Shown in pieces: positions 57,658 to 64,000 of a stretch of 64,000 nt of DNA (its first letter is position 1; every line of letters starts with the position of its first letter). Below the pieces are notes generated by a model. That model made no database searches and had not been told where the DNA came from. It saw only the letters and a list, made by a program, of their open reading frames with translations. The DNA is from Blepharisma japonicum (Eukaryota; Ciliophora; Heterotrichea; Heterotrichida; Blepharismidae). Position numbers and translations under genes: made by a program. The stretch covers positions 1-64,000 of the forward strand of contig CATKHK010000035.1 of assembly GCA_949751835.1 (NCBI GenBank). Reading direction: 5' to 3'.

Positions 57658-59991
57658 TTATAGCTTTCTTAATCCTATAAATCCTTCCCCTTTAAAATCA
57701 CCAGAATAAGACAAACTTAGCCTGCTTTTTCTCGGCAATGATAAAAATTCAACAAAAGAAAATCCTACACATTTGTTATATTCCTTAACAACTCCTTTTC
57801 CACTTGTAGAGGTAATAATTGGCTCTCCATTCAATATAAGCTGAATATTTGCTTGCTCTTCTGAGTATACACCAACTGTGAACTCATAAACCCCAGAATC
57901 CTCAACTCCAATATAAATTCTTTCTTCTTCCCACAAAAACAGCTGAGAATTTGTATTTATGCTTTGGACCTCCCAAGGAATAAAATGGGTTTTTTTGAGT
58001 TTTCCAGACTTTCAAAGCCATCTTCCAAGACAAATTTCTGAGCAAAGGGTATTTATTATGATATTTTGATCTTCTATAAAGTTAGAAAAATCTTCAGAAG
58101 GTAATTTTGTATCAATTTCATTATGAATCGACAATAAAGTTTCATTAATATTATCTATACTTGGCTTAGTGTCGATAAGTTTGCATATCTCTATAGGAGC
58201 TTTTTGCGAAATTTGGTCACCTAATTGCTTAATTTGGTCTTTTAATTGATCAATAAGAGTGCTATCATTAATATTCTTAATTTCTTGTCTTAATTCATCA
58301 ATTTGTTTAGATATTACATCAAAATCTTTATACCTTACCCTTTCACTCAGCATTTGTTCAAAATCTTTTTCTTCATAGCTTCTTCTAATTAAATTTCTTG
58401 CTTTTTCAAGGGTTTCATTTTGTAGTGAGCCGTATTTAATTTTTATATCCTCTTTTAAATCTTGTATAATCCCTATTAATTGTTTATTCTTTCCTTGCAG
58501 AATTTCTTCAACTTCGTTAATGTTAGCTTTATGATCAAGATATTTTATAATATTTTGACTAAATTCATCAAATTCTTTTCGGTCTATTTTTCCTTCTAGC
58601 ATATCCCTAAATTTCATTAATTTTTCTACTGTATCTCTTATATCAGCATTTATATCACTTTTATTTCTTTCCCAATTTCTGAAAGATTCCCAGTTTTTTT
58701 CATGGATTTTTTTTACATTTTGTATTTCCCCTCTTAAAAATGCTAGCTCTTCTTGGTAGATTTTTTCATTTTTTTCATCTTCTTGTGTTTTTTCTATTAT
58801 AAAATCTTTTATATGTGCTCGATCTAGATTATTTTCCTTTCGAAATGAATTTATCATCTCTATTGTTTCATTTCTTAAGTCTTGCAAAGTTAATTCTACT
58901 TTTTTTGAGTCAGCTTTGGTACTAAGCTCTGATTTAACGAGCTCTAAAGATGGAGCGTTTGGAAGAGTGCTTATCCTGATTTTTTGGATTTCTGAGGTTA
59001 GTTCTGCAATATATCTGTCTACGTCTTCTATATGTTTTGAAAATTGGAAATCTAAACTTGATGAAGATGCTTTGGTGAATTCTGCAAACATGTCTTTACA
59101 TTGGTTTTCGATACGCTTTTTGAAACTTAGTTCATTTTTTTCGATTTTTGATATTTTTTCATTTAATTGTTCAAATCATGCGGAGTCTGCTTTACTCTCT
59201 ATTGCAGTTAGTAGGGTTTTTATATCGGCTGAGTCAGCTTTTTTTTGCAAATCTGATTTTTCAGCTTTTTTCTTGAGTGCTTTATTTAAGATTTCTTCAG
59301 TGTTTTTATTAATGGTTTCTTCAATTCTTTTGGTTTCATCATTTATTATATCTTCTACTTGCTTAATTTCTTCTTTAATATCCCCAGCTAATTTTTGAAA
59401 ATCTTGGATATGGACTACATCATTAAGCATCATCTGAATATCTTCTGTAACAATTTTTTCCACCTCATTTTTTTCAAGTTTTGTTTTCACCTCATCAGAT
59501 AAATTCTGCAAATCTTGCATTTGTGGTATTTCCAATAACGCAGTTTGGATTTCTTTATAAACTAAGTTCACTTGTTCATAAACTCTATCAATTTCTGTCT
59601 TTAATTCTCTGCTATTAGCTTTTCCTTCAATCATTGACTTGACATCTTCATAGCTTGCTTTATTCATTAGCAGTTTTTGTACTTCACTCAGGCTGACTTT
59701 TTCATCAATTAACGTGATTCTTCCTTCAAAAATGCTTTGTACATGGGAAAACTTAGAAGATAGCTCTGAAATGCTTGTTTTTTCAGCTAATTCAGCTGAA
59801 AGTTCATGCCTGGTAACTCTGTTTGCTAACTGAAGCTCTAGGTCATGAATAGCTTTGGATTGTAAGTTAAGAAAATCTGCCATAGCTTTGAATTCGCTTA
59901 TAATAATTGGCTGGATATTGTGTCAAGAATCTTTATCAGCTAGAATTTGTTCAATCACATACATATCAGGGTTTTGAGTAGAAAAAGACAT
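57658..59991 (-). CDS. Long coiled-coil protein with C-terminal C1q/TNF-like domain
   Basis: 777 residues with TGA-encoded Trp codons (for example at 59176 and 58012); the start is the ATG at 59991 (MSFSTQNPDMYVIEQ). Most of the protein is a heptad-rich coiled coil with repeated K-A-[DN]-[SK] phrases (AEKSDLQKKADSAD, NKASYEDVKSMIEGKAN). The last 95 residues are beta-rich: IYIGVEDSGVYEFTVGVYSEE ... SRLSLSYSGDFKGEGFIGLRKL, resembling the jelly-roll of C1q/TNF proteins. There is no signal peptide, so it is probably intracellular, perhaps basal-body or ciliary as for other trimeric coiled coils. That location is inference. Confidence 0.78.
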
Positions 59992-60034
59992 AAGCTGGAT
60001 TTAATAATTAAAAATTAAAATAGAAAGAATTAAA

Positions 60035-60943
60035 ATGTCTCATTCAAGTACAAAAACTGAATTCAATATTTATGAAATGAACTGTTTTAACGAATTACAG
60101 AAAAAAACAAAAATAATTCGTGATGAAATTTATAGCATGAGTCAAGCTGATAATGTAGTTATTATTTAGTAGAAATTTTTAGGGATGATTCATAAAGACA
60201 TGATCCTAGCTAGTGAAAATGTAAATTACCTGAAAGAAGAACTTTTGAAATATAAAGTACAAAATACAGAACTTTCTAATAAATATCAAGAGATGGCGAA
60301 TAAATATAAGCGATCTCTTTATGAAGAAGTTAAAAAAAGAAAAGAAATTGAAATCGAGTTTGCCAATTTCAAAAATACTGTTTATGATGAAAAGAAAAAT
60401 TATGGTTACAATGATTATTCTGGATACTTAAAAATTGAATCCGATTATATTGCCAACCCTGATTTTTCATTAATTCACGATAGAAGTTTGAAAGAATTAA
60501 TATATAAAGTAGACGAGCTTATAAAATCTTCCAAAAATGCTGACTCTCTAAGATGCATAAAATCTTTAATCAAGAATAGCCAGTTAGATAAAGCTTGTCT
60601 ATCTTTGATTAATTACTGCGAAACCTTGACAAAAAATAAGCAAAAACCCCAAAATAACAAAATTCAAAGTAAACTGGACAATATGGTAACAATAAAGCCA
60701 AAAAAAGATTTATCATTGACTTGTCTTGAAAATAAAACAAAAATTGATATCAGCAGAGATGCTAAATCTGCATGACCGTCCCCTGCTAAAGATGAGTATG
60801 TAGGCCAAGGTTCATATGATGACCGTGTATTATTTGCAAGCCCTGACCCTTTTTTAATGGTTCCTACATCTGAGGCATTAAAAATTCCGAAATCTATATC
60901 AAGAGAAACCCAAATTAAACGAGTAGGTAAGCAGCACTTATAA
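60035..60943 (+). CDS. Hypothetical coiled-coil protein with one 15-nt intron
   Basis: 297 residues from two exons (60035-60157 and 60173-60943) with one TGA-encoded Trp (60773-60775). Without removing the 15-nt intron two TAG triplets block the frame. The first 110 residues form a coiled coil (VNYLKEELLKYKVQNTELSNKYQEM region), the middle is mixed helix, and the C-terminus is Pro/Ser-rich. Family not recognised. It diverges from the coiled-coil/C1q-like gene across only 43 bp, and its TAA directly abuts the TAA of the next, convergent gene. Confidence 0.7.
60158..60172 (+). other. 15-nt intron (GTTATTATTTAGTAG)
   Basis: Removal keeps the frame and deletes both TAG triplets. An 18-nt alternative starting three bases upstream (GTAGTT...) would also restore the frame; RNA reads would decide. 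Confidence 0.65.
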
Positions 60944-61522
60944 TTATTTTTTACTTCTAACTGACTCTTGAGGCATTTTTCTCTGTGGTTCAGGAGATCT
61001 AGAGCTTTCGTCTGCTTTTCTTACAGTACTTTTTTTTGATTCTTCAGGCTGAACGCGTTTAATTTCTTCTTTAATTTTTCATTTTTTCTCAATAGGATTT
61101 TTCTGTTTTTTATTGTCTTCATTATGCCTTTCAGGGGATCTATTTTTATAATCTTCAGGTGATCTATTTTTAGACTTTTTCTCACTTTCTTGAGGCTGTT
61201 TTAGCTTCTTTTCATCTTCAAATCCTTTTCTTTTGGTAGGATCTGAAGGTTTCTTTTTTTCTTCTTCTTTTGGCTCTTCACCTTTGATTTTTTCTCAGGT
61301 GTTGATTCTTTTTAGCTTTTAACGATAATTGACGCTGTTTTGATTTTCATTTCTTTTCAAATTTAAGCATCATAAAGGCTGAAAATTCATATAGGTCTCC
61401 AGTTGGCAAGCCATGCTCACATAAACTTGTGATAAGATCTATTTAATAATTACACTCATATGCTTGGACAAGACCATTTTTTCTAAGAAGTATATAGCTT
61501 TGTTTGCAGGTTTGTCTTCCAT
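60944..61522 (-). CDS. Lys/Glu-rich charged protein with small introns; model uncertain
   Basis: The C-terminal part is clearly coding: a highly charged Lys/Glu/Ser-Pro tail (KNRSPEDYKNRSPERH, SRSPEPQRK) with two TGA-encoded Trp codons, ending in TAA at 60944-60946. Upstream, a convincing frame reads LITSLCEHGLPTGDLYEF and then MMLKFEKKWKSKQRQ, joined to the tail by a 16-nt intron (61308-61323, GTTAAAAGCTAAAAAG). The N-terminal join is unclear: either a 17-nt intron ends at 61439, or a 15-nt intron (61439-61453) plus a one-base length change in the T6 run at 61477-61482. RS-like SP repeats suggest a nuclear RNA-related protein. Confidence 0.5.
61308..61323 (-). other. 16-nt intron (GTTAAAAGCTAAAAAG)
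   Basis: Its removal joins the two best coding frames of the charged-protein gene and removes an in-frame TAA. Confidence 0.55.
61439..61453 (-). other. Probable 15-nt intron (GTAATTATTAAATAG)
   Basis: Length and ends fit the other introns here. Whether the 5' splice site is at 61453 or two bases upstream at 61455 cannot be settled from sequence. Confidence 0.5.
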
Positions 61523-61763
61523 TCTATAATTGTTTTTAAAATTTGGAATGATTAATAGTAGATTTTTAAGAGATTTCAATAGATAAATTGACAAATTTAG
61601 TCCCTTGTAGCAAATTAGTTTAAAAATTAATTAATTTTATTTAATTTATCAAATCTTTTATATTTTACCTTTCTTTTCTACTAATATAATATAAATATAA
61701 TAAATTACTTCATCAAACCACTATCTAACTTTTATTTAGAATTCTTATTTCATAATATATAAA

Positions 61764-62624
61764 ATGGTTATATTTCTATCTCTTTTATTTTCACTTGCTT
61801 TATCATTAGATCCAAAACTCGTGAAGTATGCTGTCAATTGTGGAGGCGACTCTATAGTCACTTCTGATGGTGTTACCTATCGCAAAGACATAGGCTATTC
61901 ATCAGGAATTGCAAGTGACTATGGAAAACAATTCCAGATTCGTCTAACACGAGATTTAGAAATTTACCAAACAGAGCGATACGATGAACAAGACTTCACC
62001 TACACAATTCCAATAAAGGAAGAAGGAAATTATGTTCTTATATTGAAATTCTCTGAAGTCTATTTCTCATCTCCATCTGCAAAAATATTTAATGTTAAAA
62101 TCGGCGACACTTATATAGTCAAACAACTAGACATTTTTTCCAAAGTAGGTAAAGCTGCAGCCTATGACGAATTTATAGAAATGAACTATGAAGGTGGAAA
62201 ATTAAAAATCAAAGGAAATGTTGTAGAAAATGCAGTATCACGTGGAGAATTGGTAATTACTTTTGAAAAAGGGTCAAAAGATAACCCAAAAATAAACGCC
62301 ATCGTTTTGCTAAAAGGAGGACTAGAAGACACACACCAATATGAACAATCTGAATTTTTAGCACAAATTCAAAGAGAAAGATTAGTACAAAAGCAAGCTC
62401 AAGAAAAAGTGAAAGAGGTAAAAAGAGAAGAGATAGATGATAGTGATTTTGAAAGCTTAGAACAAGATGTACATGCAGTAGAAGAACCTGATTCTTTGTT
62501 TTCTGTATTAACTAGTACCCCAGCTTTAGTGATTGTAGGAATTGTTGCTTTGCTCGCAGGTGGAGCTATATTTTCATCATCTTCTGTGAAAGCAGATGAC
62601 GGTAAAAAAGCAAAAAAAAATTAA
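61764..62624 (+). CDS. Malectin-like ER membrane protein
   Basis: 286 residues with signal peptide (MVIFLSLLFSLALS), a malectin domain at about 20-185 (YAVNCGGDSIVTSDGVTYRKD, then IYQTERYDEQDFTYTIPI, and NYVLILKFSEVYF), an acidic/charged stalk, and one transmembrane helix (ALVIVGIVALLAGGAIF) with a short lysine-rich cytosolic tail ending KKAKKN, suited to ER retention. Malectin binds diglucosylated N-glycans on new glycoproteins in the ER lumen. The architecture and length match the family. It lies next to a PDI-like gene. Confidence 0.9.
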   Translation: MVIFLSLLFSLALSLDPKLVKYAVNCGGDSIVTSDGVTYRKDIGYSSGIASDYGKQFQIRLTRDLEIYQTERYDEQDFTYTIPIKEEGNYVLILKFSEVYFSSPSAKIFNVKIGDTYIVKQLDIFSKVGKAAAYDEFIEMNYEGGKLKIKGNVVENAVSRGELVITFEKGSKDNPKINAIVLLKGGLEDTHQYEQSEFLAQIQRERLVQKQAQEKVKEVKREEIDDSDFESLEQDVHAVEEPDSLFSVLTSTPALVIVGIVALLAGGAIFSSSSVKADDGKKAKKN

Positions 62625-62811
62625 TTAAGGAATTGTTGAGGTAAATTTGCTGAATTTTTAAATATTTAGAGTAAAAAACTAATCATTCTGACAACAAAAT
62701 AAATTCATCATAATTAATGCGGCAAATTCTAAAAATCCAGCAGAAAAAAATCATTAAAAAGCCGCTTTCCTTGTAATATTTTTAATTAATTATTTCAATA
62801 ATTAGTCCAAG

Positions 62812-63144
62812 CTAAATTGACAATTTACTTGTGTCTAATTTAATGAAACTTTCTAAATCTCGACTGCTAAGAAGTACAGAGTTTGACACTAAAAACGCCG
62901 ACTCAAAATCACTTCTCATAGTAAAAGTATTCATTGTAAACGACTCTATTAAAGATTTTGAATTACAATCTGTTTCTTCTTTGTAATAATCAATATTACT
63001 TTGAGTGACTTTTCTCGAATAAAGACTGATATCTTCAAACTCTTCGTCACTCGACTTTTTTCTATCTCTCAGCTTTATAGCTACATCTGCATTAGATAGC
63101 ACGATTTCTGATTTTTCAAATGAAATCCCTTGGCAACAGCCCAT
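62812..63144 (-). CDS. Small N-terminally acylated hypothetical protein
   Basis: 110 residues ending in TAG. The start MGCCQGIS fits N-myristoylation of Gly2 and palmitoylation of Cys3/Cys4. The rest is polar and acidic with many Ser/Thr (RKKSSDEEFED) and looks disordered. It has no known domain. Its ATG is 33 bp from the ATG of the divergent PDI-like gene. Confidence 0.6.
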   Translation of the reverse strand: MGCCQGISFEKSEIVLSNADVAIKLRDRKKSSDEEFEDISLYSRKVTQSNIDYYKEETDCNSKSLIESFTMNTFTMRSDFESAFLVSNSVLLSSRDLESFIKLDTSKLSI

Positions 63145-63177
63145 TATAATTATTTATCAAATCTTGAGTTATAAAAT

Positions 63178-64000
63178 ATGGAAATCTTACACGTGTTTTT
63201 AGTTTTGATTGCTCTAGCCCAAGCAGCTCTCTATAATTACGCATCTACAAGTGTGCATATTTTAACCTCCCAAAATTTCGACAAACAAGTAACAAGGAGA
63301 AGAGACAAATGGGTCAGCGTTATTCATTTCTATAAGGAAAAAGATAGCAGATCTGCTATTCAAGCTGAAGAATTTAACCATTTTGCTGATGAGTGGCAAG
63401 GAGTTTTTATAGTAGGAGTAGTTAACTGTGATACTCATTATGAACTTTGTGAATCACAAGACATCAGAGAAGTCCCCGCAATTAAAGTTTACCCTCCGTT
63501 CCCAGCACCGGTTGGCCTTTATGAAGGAGAAGCTACGTCTAAAGCTATAAGTGCTTATGCTGCCAAATTTATCCCATCTAAAGTCATTGAGCTAAGCAAT
63601 GAAAATTATCAAACATTTTTAGAAGACAAGCCAGCGGTCCCAAAAGTGTTACTTTTTACTGAAAAATCGTCAGTCCCGACCCTGTATAAAGCTTTGAGTG
63701 TTGCTTTTGATGCGAAAATGTTTTTTGGGATTGTTAGACAAGAAGATACTGAGGCAATCAAAAAATTCAAAATTAAGCAGTTTCCGAAAATAATTTTGTA
63801 TAAAACTGTGGACGCTAAAACAACTGAATATAAAGGAGATATCAAGTATAGATCTATATTTGAATGGCTCAATGTGCATTCAGAAACTTTTGTGCATGGA
63901 GGAGCTGAAGAGAGTTCAAGCACGAAGTCATGGATTGTTGAAGCAGTGCCTCAATTGCATAGGCTGTCTGCTGATGATATTTGTTATAAACAAGAAGGGT
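63178..64000 (+). CDS. PDI-like thioredoxin-domain protein without CxxC (partial, cut by window end)
   Basis: The first 274 residues are in the window. Signal peptide MEILHVFLVLIALAQA. A thioredoxin domain follows: WVSVIHFYKEKDSRSAIQAEEF, then VGVVNCDTHYELCESQDIREVPAIKVYPP, which has the cis-Pro and the VDC-type strand of PDI proteins. Where active PDIs have WCGHC this domain has KEKDSRS, so it is redox-inactive. A second domain (VPKVLLFTEKSSVPTLYKAL ... FPKIILYKT) resembles PDI b/b' domains. Probably an ER chaperone-type PDI relative. Confidence 0.8.
   Translation, partial: MEILHVFLVLIALAQAALYNYASTSVHILTSQNFDKQVTRRRDKWVSVIHFYKEKDSRSAIQAEEFNHFADEWQGVFIVGVVNCDTHYELCESQDIREVPAIKVYPPFPAPVGLYEGEATSKAISAYAAKFIPSKVIELSNENYQTFLEDKPAVPKVLLFTEKSSVPTLYKALSVAFDAKMFFGIVRQEDTEAIKKFKIKQFPKIILYKTVDAKTTEYKGDIKYRSIFEWLNVHSETFVHGGAEESSSTKSWIVEAVPQLHRLSADDICYKQEG

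Overview
The window looks like macronuclear (somatic) DNA of a heterotrich ciliate, most likely a Blepharisma or close relative. Three things in the sequence say so. First, TGA occurs inside many conserved protein domains exactly where tryptophan is expected (kelch/WD blades, PP2C, FMO, a TRP-type channel, TMEM43-like), while genes end in TAA or, less often, TAG. Second, several genes are only open if 15- or 16-nt introns (GTA...AG) are removed. Third, genes are dense, intergenic DNA is very AT-rich, and no bacterial ribosome-binding sites are seen. Stentor has equally tiny introns but uses the standard code, so UGA=Trp points to Blepharisma. This is inference from the code and introns, not from a marker gene.

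Layout. 0.2-3.8 kb: two tandem B-box/kelch-like paralogues. 4-6.1 kb: an acylated PP2C phosphatase and a GPN2-type GTPase, convergent and sharing stop-codon bases. 6.2-11.1 kb: five very tightly packed minus-strand genes (TMEM69/DUF3429-like, unknown soluble protein, two-intron multipass membrane protein, beta-helix protein, AT-hook-like protein). 11.2-14.6 kb: TMEM43-like protein, a CaaX-type dual-specificity phosphatase relative with Lys in place of the catalytic Arg, and an internally duplicated S/T-P-rich protein. 14.9-20.9 kb: a giant secreted, probably GPI-anchored surface protein (1992 aa). 21.7-25.5 kb: a WD40 propeller fused to a TRP-like six-helix channel (1264 aa). 26.1-30.2 kb: flavin monooxygenase, unknown protein, PH-CaMK kinase. 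30.5-34.9 kb: two tandem paralogues with C-terminal truncated-globin domains. 36-39.3 kb: Myb-like, three-finger C2H2, and two unknown genes. 39.6-42.8 kb: secreted GH57-like hydrolase, secreted DsbA-fold protein, BAP31-like ER protein. 43.5-56.7 kb: a head-to-tail array of C2H2 zinc-finger genes, six intact and three decayed, all sharing one promoter box, with a 45 % GC inverted-repeat element in one spacer. 57.6-64 kb: coiled-coil/C1q-like protein, an intron-containing gene, a Lys-rich charged protein, malectin, a small acylated protein and a PDI-like protein cut by the window end.

Two themes link the region. Local tandem duplication is common (B-box pair, globin pair, zinc-finger array, plus an internal duplication in one protein). 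Several genes belong to the secretory pathway or the surface (malectin, PDI-like, DsbA-like, GH57, BAP31-like, giant surface protein). The most promising undescribed items are the globin-tailed paralogues, the WD40-channel fusion, and the birth-and-death zinc-finger array with its conserved upstream box and embedded short element.
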